A DNA stretch of 64,000 bases, from contig JAIFLU010000041.1 of NCBI GenBank assembly GCA_020048915.1, positions 1 through 64,000 of the forward strand, given 5' to 3'. Origin of the DNA: Bacteroidota bacterium. Lineage in GTDB: Bacteria; Bacteroidota; Bacteroidia; Bacteroidales; JAAUTT01. Numbering within the stretch: the stretch's first letter is position 1; every line of letters begins with the position of its first letter. The notes beneath the pieces are model-generated. The model was not told the DNA's origin, ran no database searches, and saw nothing but the letters and a program-made list of their open reading frames with translations. This document shows, piece by piece, positions 42,292-51,241 of the stretch. The position numbers and the translations under genes were made by a program.

Positions 42292-43299
42292 TCATGAATT
42301 TTCTTTTATATAAGTTATAATTTCATCGATGTTTGCATAAGCAATGGCGGTGTATGTATCAGCAGCTCCATAATATATGGCTAAGCGGCCTGTGGCTCCA
42401 TCGGCAAGTACGCCTGTCGGGAATACCACATTTCCTACGTAACCGGCTGTTTCGTATATTTTTTCGGGTGTCATTAACGGAAATTTGCAACGATAAAGGA
42501 CTTTCCATGGTTCGTTAATATCCAGCAATGCGGCACCCATGCTGTACACAAAACTATCGCAGGTGTCGGTAACTCCATGATAGAGCAACAACCACCCTTC
42601 ACTGGTTTCGATAGGAATAGGTCCCGGACCTATTTTCACCCTCTCCCATTTGCCGGGTCCACGCGTAAATACAATGCGGTGTTTCCCCCAATAAGTCAGG
42701 TCAGGGCTTTCGCTGAAGAATATATCGCCATAGTCCACGGCCATTCCTTTACCCATGGGTCGGCTCAGCATGGCATATTTGCCGTTAATCTTTTTCGGAA
42801 ATAGCACGCCATTGCGGTTATAAGGCATAAACGCATTTTCGAGCTGGTGGAAAGTTTTAAAATCTCTCGTCCAAGCCTGGCCAATTGTCGCGCCGTAATA
42901 AGCATTACACCACGAAATGTAATACATATCTTCGATTCTGGTTACTCGTGGATCATAAGCCACTGTAATTTTTCCCAATGCAGAATCGGGGCAGATAAAA
43001 TTGATTGGTTCTTCTTCAATAGTCCATTTTATCCCATCCGGACTTGTACCCAGATGCAGGTTCGGATCCATGGAGAGCGAATCGACTCGGAATACTCCAA
43101 TAAAACCATCGCCCCAGGGTATAACGCAACTGTTGAATACACTGCGTGCTTTAGGCATAGGATGCAAATCGATGACAGGGTTACTGCTGTGACGCCAAAC
43201 AATTTCTTTGCAATCAGCAGGTTTTGGCTCCCATGGCATATTGGGGAGGGCATCAGCAATGAGCGCTGTCTTTTTAATCGTATTATTTTCAGTTATCAT
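42292..43299 (-). CDS. GH130 beta-mannoside phosphorylase/hydrolase
   Basis: This 335-residue protein has a five-bladed propeller fold and no signal peptide, so it is cytoplasmic. Family motifs include 'VAYDPRVT' with the catalytic Asp116, 'MPYNRNGVLFPKKINGKYAMLSRP' and 'KIGPGPIPIETSEGWLLLYHGV'. GH130 enzymes phosphorolyse or hydrolyse beta-mannosides, often giving mannose-1-phosphate from mannosyl-glucose, mannosyl-GlcNAc or beta-1,2-mannosides. In the 'LSRP' segment the His often seen in phosphorylases ('LHRP') is Ser, so phosphorylase versus hydrolase cannot be decided by eye. It lies between the symporter and glycyl radical enzyme genes, which suggests it processes an imported mannoside. 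It is flanked by two short palindromes. Confidence 0.9.
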   Translation of the reverse strand: MITENNTIKKTALIADALPNMPWEPKPADCKEIVWRHSSNPVIDLHPMPKARSVFNSCVIPWGDGFIGVFRVDSLSMDPNLHLGTSPDGIKWTIEEEPINFICPDSALGKITVAYDPRVTRIEDMYYISWCNAYYGATIGQAWTRDFKTFHQLENAFMPYNRNGVLFPKKINGKYAMLSRPMGKGMAVDYGDIFFSESPDLTYWGKHRIVFTRGPGKWERVKIGPGPIPIETSEGWLLLYHGVTDTCDSFVYSMGAALLDINEPWKVLYRCKFPLMTPEKIYETAGYVGNVVFPTGVLADGATGRLAIYYGAADTYTAIAYANIDEIITYIKENS

Positions 43300-43363
43300 T
43301 ATAAATTTCTTATATTTTATTAATTATGAATTATTTATACTTCATTATTTAGCTGTTTATGCC

Positions 43364-43380
43364 ACGCATTGTAAATGCGT
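43364..43380. repeat. Short palindrome between symporter and GH130
   Basis: A 7-base-pair stem ACGCATT/AATGCGT with a GTA loop, in the 98-base gap between the SSS symporter and GH130 genes. It has the look of a REP-like element and lacks a T run, so termination is unlikely. Confidence 0.45.
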
Positions 43381-43397
43381 ACCAGCTTTACAAGTAC

Positions 43398-45596
43398 CTA
43401 ACTTCCCAGACTAACGAAAAACACCAGTAGCGCCACAACACTCACAACGGCAATGGACGATACAATTACCCCAACCAGGTCTTCCCTGTTCCACCGGCGA
43501 AATTCCCAGTTTGAATTCGGGAAAATCTTCAGATGATTGAAATGGGTTGGGTTAGCACGGGTAAGAGCCATTGCGCGGTCGTCGTCTTCGTGAGTACCAA
43601 CAACAGGTGTAAGCATTTTGCCATAAAACTGGTTCAATGCTTCTTCATCTTCTCTCTTTGTAAACCAGGCCACCAGCATCAAAACCAGGAATGGAACTAT
43701 AATGCGGAACAGAAAAGTAAGTGTTTCATTCAGTGAATAAGAATTTTTGGATAAATCCCAACCGAGACAATCCAAAGCAATCAATTCCACTTTCAAATAG
43801 CCTTTGCCGGTAGGTTGCTGATCAGGAAACACAATACCCTCACTCCAGAAAACTGATTTTTTAGGCAACAAAACCTTTTTCTCAAACTGCTCACCAGGCT
43901 TAAGCGCCTTAGGACGTTCGCCTTCGGCTTTTCCGGCGAGTTTTAACTTGTACCAACTATCGATTGCCCTGTCGCGTTCATGAACATCCATTTCCCTGGC
44001 TTGGTAGGTCCGGCTTACCGGTATTGCTTCGGTTGTTTTGCATAAATATTCCGAAGTGCGCACTCCCGGAACAGCAGGAAGTCCAAATGGCAACACTACC
44101 GTTGCAATAAACATCACCACCATCGAAGCCCATGCACCGGCACGGTTTGCCCTGCGCCAAAGCATTCCCAGCCAGAAAGCCGCGGCAAGGATACTGTTGA
44201 ACATCATTGTCATTTTAAAAAGTTCGAACAAACCTTTGGATTGTGTGGCAATGTAAGCGGAAATTAACATGTACAATGCACTAAATACCCGACCTGCCCA
44301 GATGTAATGAGTCTCGGAACAATTTGGACGAAACGGGCGGTACAGATTATTGGTAATCAGAGCTGAAGCCGTAAGCATAAAAGCAGATTTGGAAGCCATC
44401 AGTGCTGCAATAAGGCAGGCAATCATCAGGCCAACCAGACCCATATTGAGAGGACCCAACAAATCGCGCGTGGCATGGCCCCAAACATAGTCAGGATCGG
44501 AGATTGTTCCGCCGTAAAGAACCACAGTCATCAGCGCCACTAGGCCCCACATTACACTCGAATACCGTTTTAGCAACATCCCCGAAACAAAACCATAGCG
44601 GGCAGTATAATCATCCTTTGCTGAACCACATGCAGTCATCTGATTTGCCTGAACAGCGGTAGCAAAAATGACCATGATAGAAAAACCCGCGATCCAATAC
44701 CAGGAAAATTCAATCAGGCTCGGCGATCCCCATAATTCCAGAAACGAAGCGGGTAATACGTTGTGCATGGTCGAGAAGGAACCCAATACCCCCTCAGCGC
44801 CAAATTGCAGATTAATTTTGGCCATTGCGAAAGGGATTAGCAAAATAGAGAGTAAAATAATAAACATCCCCTGAACCAGATCGACCATGAATGCCGCTGC
44901 AAGCCCGCCAATGCTGGCATACAACAATGTAACCAGGGCAACAACTATAATTAGCCAATTTTCATTCACATACGAATATTCTTTCTTTGGATTTAGCTCC
45001 TGCAATTCTACCAAACGCGACTGCTGACCGGCAGAAAGTAAAGCAAAATCGGCAGCTTCCAATTTCTCGCGCTCCACAGCTTTGTTATATTCCGCACGTT
45101 CCACTATGCTATATTCTGCTAAAGGTTTCGATGCAATTGCCGATACCGTTTTCGACATAGCCACTAAGCCAATGGCGGCTATCAACACGAAATATATCGT
45201 TTGGCACACGGCATAAAAAGCAGCCATCCGTTTAGATCGGTAGCGTTCTTCAAAAAAATCGCCAAGGGTAAGTAAACGTAAGCGACGGTACCAGATGGAT
45301 GTCATCCAGAAGACGGGCAGGTTTACCAGTCCACCAGCCAACATAGCCCAGATTCCCGATGCACCGTTAGAATTAACCATAGTGGTGGTAGTGGTAACGT
45401 TTTCAACCGAAGTTGCCTGTCCAAATGCGGCGAAAGTCTGAATTAATTTACCGAAACGCCGCCCCGCCATAAAATAATCTTCACGGTTTTTCACCAAACG
45501 AGCGGCACGGATAGCTATATAAACAATAGCCACAAAATAGACAACGACCACTGCAATGTCGATGAATGATAAACCCCAGAATGTATTATTAGTCAT
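43398..45596 (-). CDS. Sodium/solute symporter (SSS family)
   Basis: This 732-residue inner-membrane transporter has about 13-14 transmembrane helices. The N-terminal helices have SSS features: 'VVYFVAIVYIAIRAARLVKNREDYFMAGRRFGKLI' and 'QATSVENVTTTTTMVNSNGASGIW'. A hydrophilic loop lies between early helices (about residues 150-205). A larger charged segment of about 110 residues (about 530-640) precedes the last helices, and a soluble tail follows. SSS members carry sugars, sialic acid, organic acids or amino acids with sodium. In this PUL it is the only inner-membrane importer visible, so it is the likely route for the product fed to GH130 and the glycyl radical enzyme. Substrate is inferred only. 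Confidence 0.9.
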   Translation of the reverse strand: MTNNTFWGLSFIDIAVVVVYFVAIVYIAIRAARLVKNREDYFMAGRRFGKLIQTFAAFGQATSVENVTTTTTMVNSNGASGIWAMLAGGLVNLPVFWMTSIWYRRLRLLTLGDFFEERYRSKRMAAFYAVCQTIYFVLIAAIGLVAMSKTVSAIASKPLAEYSIVERAEYNKAVEREKLEAADFALLSAGQQSRLVELQELNPKKEYSYVNENWLIIVVALVTLLYASIGGLAAAFMVDLVQGMFIILLSILLIPFAMAKINLQFGAEGVLGSFSTMHNVLPASFLELWGSPSLIEFSWYWIAGFSIMVIFATAVQANQMTACGSAKDDYTARYGFVSGMLLKRYSSVMWGLVALMTVVLYGGTISDPDYVWGHATRDLLGPLNMGLVGLMIACLIAALMASKSAFMLTASALITNNLYRPFRPNCSETHYIWAGRVFSALYMLISAYIATQSKGLFELFKMTMMFNSILAAAFWLGMLWRRANRAGAWASMVVMFIATVVLPFGLPAVPGVRTSEYLCKTTEAIPVSRTYQAREMDVHERDRAIDSWYKLKLAGKAEGERPKALKPGEQFEKKVLLPKKSVFWSEGIVFPDQQPTGKGYLKVELIALDCLGWDLSKNSYSLNETLTFLFRIIVPFLVLMLVAWFTKREDEEALNQFYGKMLTPVVGTHEDDDRAMALTRANPTHFNHLKIFPNSNWEFRRWNREDLVGVIVSSIAVVSVVALLVFFVSLGS

Positions 45597-45624
45597 AATA
45601 GTTGTTTCATTAGTCCAGTCCTGT

Positions 45625-47070
45625 TCACCAGTTATCTGTCCTGAACGGAGCTACCGGCAGGCCCGACAAACTGAAAATACTAGCTTCTACATAGTTTTTA
45701 TATCCATATCGCACTGATACAGGATTAGGTACTTTGTCGCTCCACACCACCAAACGGGTGGTGGAGGTTTCAATTTCGGCATTGGCAGGATGGAAAACCC
45801 GATCCTCGCCGGCTATTTCAAATCCCTTTAATGCAGTCCACATGGGATAAATCCCATTGACAGCATTTTTAAAATCTATGTAAATTTTTTCGCCTTTTTT
45901 CTCCATTGCTTTATAAACAGGCGGAGCATATCCAAAACCTTTCCGGCCGTAGGTAGCGCCTAAAGCCCATAATGCCAGCCGTTCACCAACAGTTTCTTTA
46001 TCAGCAGGGTGAATAGAAACCGGGTTTCCAATATCCATAGTAGTTACCATGCCGGAATTGGGAATGTCGGTCATATTTTGAAGTTGGATTTCCCGTAAAA
46101 TAGCTGCCGAAGTGCTATCGACGCCTTCGTACTTAAAAGGGGCAATCTGCACATAATAAAACGGAAACTCCCCAATATTCCATTTTGCGCGTAAATCGTT
46201 GACAAAAGCGGGCATCAGTTTTCCGTATAAGTCAGCATTTTTGCGGTTGCTTTCGCCCTGATACCATAAAAATCCTTTGATGGTGAAATTCGTTAGAGGT
46301 GCTATTTTGGCATTATACAAAACACAAGGGGTTGCTTGCGGCTTTTTAACTTCAGCATCATTGTCCAGGATAGATGTATTTATTTCTTTAAAAGGTTCTA
46401 TTGCTTCCCGACTCATCCAGGCCTCGACAACCGAGCCGCCCCACGATGAAACAATTATACCAACAGGAACATTTAACACTTCCTGAACATATTTAGCAAA
46501 ATAATAAGCAGCTGCACTGACATTCACTACATTTTCCGAATTATTTTCGAGCCATTCTCCCTGGCAATCAGTTTGAGGAGTTTTATTGAATTGTCTCACC
46601 CAATTTCCGTTTTTCGAATCGGTGGTGTACATGCGGATGGGCACTTTCGGATTTGCTCTGGCAATGATATTATTGCTCCCTTTTACCGGTTGCCTGTCGA
46701 ACCCGCGCATAGGCATTTCCATGTTTGATTGTCCGGAGCAAAACCAAATTTCTCCGATAAGAATGTTATCCAATATAAGGGCTTCACCATCCGATATGGT
46801 TATCTGATAAGGGCCTCCAGCCTGAGGTGTGCTAATCCTGAGTAACCACGAGCCATTGCTGTCAGCAATTGTTGTATAGGACTTTTTGTCCCATGAGGTT
46901 TTTACTTTAATTGTTGCATTTCCGGCTGACCAACCCCATATTTTTACTGATGTTTGCTGTTGTAAAACCATATTATCGCCCAGAATACCGGGTAAATTCA
47001 CTTTTGCATGAAGATTTGCTACCGATAATAATGAAACCAGAATAATCGTTTTCCAATAGTGAGCTTTCAT
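45625..47070 (-). CDS. SASA-family carbohydrate acetylesterase (sialate O-acetylesterase-like)
   Basis: This 481-residue secreted protein has a signal peptide ending near LHAK. The SGNH/SASA catalytic block 'WFCSGQSNMEMPMRGF' has the nucleophile Ser115, 'GIIVSSWGGSVVEAWMS' provides the oxyanion Gly, and 'FLWYQGESN' is the third conserved block. An N-terminal beta-sandwich ('VNLPGILGDNMVLQQQ') is typical of this group. It should remove O-acetyl groups from sugars. In this locus it probably strips acetyl groups that block glycosidases or sulfatases. It is 28 bases upstream of the symporter gene, in the same transcript. Confidence 0.9.
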   Translation of the reverse strand: MKAHYWKTIILVSLLSVANLHAKVNLPGILGDNMVLQQQTSVKIWGWSAGNATIKVKTSWDKKSYTTIADSNGSWLLRISTPQAGGPYQITISDGEALILDNILIGEIWFCSGQSNMEMPMRGFDRQPVKGSNNIIARANPKVPIRMYTTDSKNGNWVRQFNKTPQTDCQGEWLENNSENVVNVSAAAYYFAKYVQEVLNVPVGIIVSSWGGSVVEAWMSREAIEPFKEINTSILDNDAEVKKPQATPCVLYNAKIAPLTNFTIKGFLWYQGESNRKNADLYGKLMPAFVNDLRAKWNIGEFPFYYVQIAPFKYEGVDSTSAAILREIQLQNMTDIPNSGMVTTMDIGNPVSIHPADKETVGERLALWALGATYGRKGFGYAPPVYKAMEKKGEKIYIDFKNAVNGIYPMWTALKGFEIAGEDRVFHPANAEIETSTTRLVVWSDKVPNPVSVRYGYKNYVEASIFSLSGLPVAPFRTDNW

Positions 47071-47107
47071 GATGCCTTTTTAATAAGTAATTATCTGTAT
47101 TTTTAAA

Positions 47108-47332
47108 TCAGGTACCTGTTTTTCTTTTTCGTGAACAGGAAAAATGATAATCCAAAATGTCTTCTATTTCATTATCATTTAATCCTTTAATCCAATCCAC
47201 TTTCTTTTTAAAAGAAAGCTTATCCATCCTTATAAAGGGACAACCATCAATTCTTAGAAGATACGGACAGTTATAGGCTAATCCATAGATATCAAATGCT
47301 TCAATTTTCCGGGTTTGAATGATGTTGTCCAT
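47108..47332 (-). CDS. Small conserved Cys-containing protein (74 residues)
   Basis: This short gene fits snugly between GH92 copy B (3 bases) and the SASA esterase (37 bases), so it is almost certainly expressed. The protein has no signal peptide. Three cysteines (C22 in NCPY, C31 in GCPF, C66 in FSCSRKR) lie in an otherwise helical, charged sequence with 'LSFKKKVDWIKGLNDNEIEDILDYH'. I recall similar short proteins from Bacteroidota PULs, but no function is established. It could bind a metal or act as a small regulator or chaperone. It is well worth keeping as a real gene. Confidence 0.75.
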   Translation of the reverse strand: MDNIIQTRKIEAFDIYGLAYNCPYLLRIDGCPFIRMDKLSFKKKVDWIKGLNDNEIEDILDYHFSCSRKRKTGT

Positions 47333-47335
47333 TAC

Positions 47336-49609
47336 CTATTCTTCTAAAGTCAATCTTAGACTTTTATTCGGGTTGTTTCCCATTACTATTTTCAAAAGCC
47401 CTCCTTTTACAATGTCCTCATGGTTGATTGCACCTTTCGTCAGCTCCTGCCCGTTCAACTCAATTTTCTGTATATAAATGTTTCCCGAACTGTTGTTTAT
47501 CGCTTCAACCGTAAACTTTTTTCCTCCGGGTAAATTGAGGGTTGCTTTATCAAACAAAGGGCTTCCCAATACATAATTTCCTGAGGCTGGGAAAACCGGG
47601 TAAAAACCTAGGGACGAAAAAATATACCAGGCCGACATCTGCCCGCAGTCTTCGTTTCCGATTACTCCATCAGGGTCATCGTGGTAAAATTTCTTCATGA
47701 TGTAGCGGACTTTCTCGGCCGTTTTCCATTGCTGACCAGAATAGGCATACAAATAGGCAATATGGTGGCTGGGTTCGTTGCCATGAGCGTACTGACCAAT
47801 AAGGCCTGTGAGATCAACCAGTACTTCGGTGGAATCTTTAGGTTGAATTGTAAAAAAAGTATCCAATCGTGCGTTGAAAACATCTTTCCCTCCCAGGAAT
47901 TTTATCAATCCTGAAACATTCTGAGGAGCCAACCACAAATATTGCCAGGCATTGCCTTCGGCATAATCGGCCGCCCAGGGCTTTGTAGATTTAAAGGGAT
48001 CAAACACCGGATTGCGGGTACCATCACTTTTTATGCCTCTGAAAAAACCAACAGATGGATCGTAAAAAAGTTGGTAATTTTTAGCTCGCTTGCTGAAATA
48101 ATTATAGTCTTCATTTTTACCTAAAGCTTTTGCCATCAAGGCAATACTGCCATCGGAAATAGAAAGTTCCATGGCCTGGGCTACTGTTCTGATGGATTTA
48201 GCGTCGGAAGGAATGGCTTTCAAAACGCTGGCATCGGATGGGATAACCTTAAAGTCGCGCAGATAATTAAGTCCGCGCAAGTCGGACATGGCTGTATTTT
48301 TGATGGCCTGATATGCTCTTTCTGCATCAAAGCCACGAAAACCTTTCAGGTAGGCCTCGGCCACTATCTGTAAGCTGCTGATCCCGGTCATAGTTTCGGT
48401 TTCATAGCCATTGAGGTGCCAAATAGGCATATGGCCCTGCTGATCGTTAATAGCCAACATGCTATTGATGAAATCATCCACCCGGTCAGGTGCAACTAAT
48501 GTAAATAGTGAATGTGCCGCCCGGTAAGTGTCCCAGGTCGATAACACCGAATAGTTTTGAAAACCAGGCTTGTTATAAATTTTATTGTCGGCTCCCTGAT
48601 AATCTCCATTGTGATCGTTGAAAAGCGAGGGGTGAATTAAGGCGTGATACATTGCTGTATAAAAAATCCTTTTATCAGATAAGTTTTTGGTTTCAATCAC
48701 AATCCGTGAGAGTTCTTTATTCCATTTGGCATCAGCGAGTTTCGCTATTTCATTGAAATTCCAATCCGGAATCTCTGCTTCAATATTGGCAAGCGCATTA
48801 TCGGCGCTAACAGGCGAAATGCCCACTTTCAACTGAACAAAATCGCCTTGGTTGAAACCAATTACTCCTTTTACCGTTTTTCCTTGTCCTTTTTTACCCG
48901 CAAGCGGTTTGTCTTCGTTATAGATAACCAGATTTTTAATGGGTTTTGATGAACGAATGGCAAAATAAACCTGCTGCTCCTTAGCCCATCCCGACGAGAA
49001 ACGGTGTCCTTTGATGGTAAATTCGTCGGTTTGTTCCAGATAGGTATCGGTACTTTTGTCGTTAATCCCTTCCTTAAGATCAATCATCACGTGTGCATCT
49101 TTTCCTTTGGGGAAACGATACTGATGAAACCCTACCCTTTCGGTTGCTGTAAGCTCTACGGCTACTCCGTTATCCATTTTAACCGCATAATATCCGGGTT
49201 TAGCCGTTTCGTTTTTGTGGCTGAAAGTGGATAAATATCCATTGTGCGGATACTCCTGCCGACCTTTGTCAAGCTTTACTTCTCCGGCTATGGGCATAAT
49301 CAGTACATCAGCCAGATCGCCTATGCCTGTTCCGCTGAGGTGTAACTGGGAAAAACCAATAATAAGACTATCGGAATAATGATAGCCTGAGCACCAGTCC
49401 CAGCCTTTGTAAATATTATTGGGGCCAATTTGCACCGCGCCAAAAGGCACGCTTGCTCCAACAAATACATGTCCATGGCCGCCGGACCCAATCATCGGAT
49501 CGACAAACCGGGTTAGTTTCTGAGCCGCAATATTAATCTGAAACCCAAAAAAAGTGCATATAATTAAGGAGGCTTTATACATTGATCCTCTTAAAACAGA
49601 ACTGTACAT
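47336..49609 (-). CDS. GH92 alpha-mannosidase (copy B, classical type)
   Basis: This 757-residue secreted protein has a signal peptide ending NIAAQ. Its N-terminus 'VDPMIGSGGHGHVFVGASVPFGAVQIGPNN' and 'GFSQLHLSGTG' are those of typical Bacteroidota GH92 alpha-mannosidases. The catalytic region has 'HGNEPSHHIAYLY' (general acid Glu) and 'GNEDCGQMSAWYIFSSLGFYP' (base-activating acidic residues). It should release terminal mannose from alpha-mannosides in the periplasm. It is clearly different from copies A and C and closer to alpha-1,2-mannosidases. The alternative start at 49582 would shorten the basic n-region by nine residues. The 13-base gap to the upstream sulfatase indicates one transcript. 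Confidence 0.93.
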   Translation of the reverse strand: MYSSVLRGSMYKASLIICTFFGFQINIAAQKLTRFVDPMIGSGGHGHVFVGASVPFGAVQIGPNNIYKGWDWCSGYHYSDSLIIGFSQLHLSGTGIGDLADVLIMPIAGEVKLDKGRQEYPHNGYLSTFSHKNETAKPGYYAVKMDNGVAVELTATERVGFHQYRFPKGKDAHVMIDLKEGINDKSTDTYLEQTDEFTIKGHRFSSGWAKEQQVYFAIRSSKPIKNLVIYNEDKPLAGKKGQGKTVKGVIGFNQGDFVQLKVGISPVSADNALANIEAEIPDWNFNEIAKLADAKWNKELSRIVIETKNLSDKRIFYTAMYHALIHPSLFNDHNGDYQGADNKIYNKPGFQNYSVLSTWDTYRAAHSLFTLVAPDRVDDFINSMLAINDQQGHMPIWHLNGYETETMTGISSLQIVAEAYLKGFRGFDAERAYQAIKNTAMSDLRGLNYLRDFKVIPSDASVLKAIPSDAKSIRTVAQAMELSISDGSIALMAKALGKNEDYNYFSKRAKNYQLFYDPSVGFFRGIKSDGTRNPVFDPFKSTKPWAADYAEGNAWQYLWLAPQNVSGLIKFLGGKDVFNARLDTFFTIQPKDSTEVLVDLTGLIGQYAHGNEPSHHIAYLYAYSGQQWKTAEKVRYIMKKFYHDDPDGVIGNEDCGQMSAWYIFSSLGFYPVFPASGNYVLGSPLFDKATLNLPGGKKFTVEAINNSSGNIYIQKIELNGQELTKGAINHEDIVKGGLLKIVMGNNPNKSLRLTLEE

Positions 49610-49622
49610 AATTTCTTAGAAA

Positions 49623-51218
49623 TTAAATTAATGGTCTTTTTTTCACTCCTTCAAAATGGCTCGATTTATTTTTTTTCAACCACTCAAGCAGGCATTTACG
49701 AAGCTCTTCCGTTTTTGCAGCGTAGTTTAGTTTTTCCGGGTTATTACCAATCAGGTTGTTCATTTCGTAAGGATCATCATTCAGGTTATACATGGCATTG
49801 ATCACCTTTGAAGTTTCAGAATAAGGAATAATTAATTTCCAGCCATCCTTTACAATCATGTAGTTGGATTCGGTATCGCCCCGGTAATCCCATTCCGTCA
49901 CCACATATTCTCGATGCTTTTTATCATTTCCTTCCATTAATCCCCGCAGGCTTTTCCCATCCGACTTGTATTTTCCGGCTTTTGTATAATCCAGAATTGT
50001 GGGAAATAAATCAACCAGGGAAACATAGCCGTTTACCACAGTATTTTCTTTAATTTTCCCGGGAAAGCGAATAAATAAGGGGATATGGGCCGATTCTTCG
50101 TAAAACACATTTTTTTCGCGAAGGCCGTGCGCGCCGAGCATTTCGCCATGGTCGCTGGTGAAAATAACAAGGGTATTATTGGTCAAACCCAGTTCATCTA
50201 CTTTGGCTAAAATTTCCCCCACCCAGTCATCAATTTCCGTAACCAAACCATAATAGTTAGAAATCATATACTTGATTTTGGCGGTATCGGAATATTCAGG
50301 ATTTGCTAACCTTCCATTTGCTTTTTTATAGGGAGAGTTTTCCATATTATCCGAAATACTAAATGGCGGAACCATGTCTTTTACCGGGTACATGCCATAA
50401 TAAGGCTCGGTTGGCAACATGGGGGCATGTGGAAAATGAAAAGAACAGGTAATGCTAAATGTCGAGTCTTTCAACCTTTCAATGGCTTCGATAGTTTGTT
50501 TTGCCTGAAAGGCAGTTAAACTATGCTCTTTGTCAATCAATAATTTTCCATGCAAATCTGGTTGAATGGACTTCAGCTTTTGCTCAACCACTTCTTCATA
50601 ACTTTTCCCATAAAACTTATCCAGAGGATCGGGTATGTAAGGTCTTTTAACTGTTCCATCAAGCAACTCTCCTGTTTTTACTTTCCTTGCAGGAGATTTT
50701 TCGTCAAGGTAATCAGCATAAATATGAGATTGCCCCCCTGGACCAAAAATTGACTTCCCGTTTTTTGCCAATTGAATCGGATTCTTATATATTTCGGCAT
50801 GAGATGAAAGCACATGCCATTTTCCAAAATATTCGCAATGATAGCCTTTGGTTGTAAGAATTTCATCGAAAGTAGGCATAGTCATTAATCCTTCCTGTTT
50901 AAAATCATACGTGTGTCCATTTGTTTTCACACCGTTATTTTCAACAGTAGTACCTGTCAGAATACACGACCTCGCTGGCCCTGATACAGCACAGGGAGTA
51001 TATGCATTTTTAAAATATGCTCCTTGTCTGGCCAAACGGTCGAGATTGGGCGTTTTTATAACTTCATTCCCCGCAAAACTCAATGCATCAAACCTTTGCT
51101 GGTCGGTCATAATGAACAGCAGGTTGGGCTTTTTTTGTGCGTTTGTGTGTAATGAAAAAAACAAGCTTAAAAGCAGGCCGGAACCAGATTTCAAAACAGC
51201 TATATGAGATGGTTTCAT
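49623..51218 (-). CDS. Serine-type sulfatase
   Basis: This 531-residue S1-family sulfatase has a signal peptide ending HTNAQ. 'LLFIMTDQQRFDALSFAGN' holds the first metal ligands, and the signature SGPARSCILTG has Ser79 as the formylglycine precursor. 'YFGKWHV' and 'VIFTSDHGEMLGAHGL' complete the active site. It is closely related to the sulfatases at 51242-52828 and 60147-62042 through long shared stretches, which suggests duplication within the locus. No sorting domain is present, so it is periplasmic. Sulfate position unknown. Confidence 0.92.
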   Translation of the reverse strand: MKPSHIAVLKSGSGLLLSLFFSLHTNAQKKPNLLFIMTDQQRFDALSFAGNEVIKTPNLDRLARQGAYFKNAYTPCAVSGPARSCILTGTTVENNGVKTNGHTYDFKQEGLMTMPTFDEILTTKGYHCEYFGKWHVLSSHAEIYKNPIQLAKNGKSIFGPGGQSHIYADYLDEKSPARKVKTGELLDGTVKRPYIPDPLDKFYGKSYEEVVEQKLKSIQPDLHGKLLIDKEHSLTAFQAKQTIEAIERLKDSTFSITCSFHFPHAPMLPTEPYYGMYPVKDMVPPFSISDNMENSPYKKANGRLANPEYSDTAKIKYMISNYYGLVTEIDDWVGEILAKVDELGLTNNTLVIFTSDHGEMLGAHGLREKNVFYEESAHIPLFIRFPGKIKENTVVNGYVSLVDLFPTILDYTKAGKYKSDGKSLRGLMEGNDKKHREYVVTEWDYRGDTESNYMIVKDGWKLIIPYSETSKVINAMYNLNDDPYEMNNLIGNNPEKLNYAAKTEELRKCLLEWLKKNKSSHFEGVKKRPLI

Positions 51219-51241
51219 AGTTTGTTTTATTAGTAGTATTT

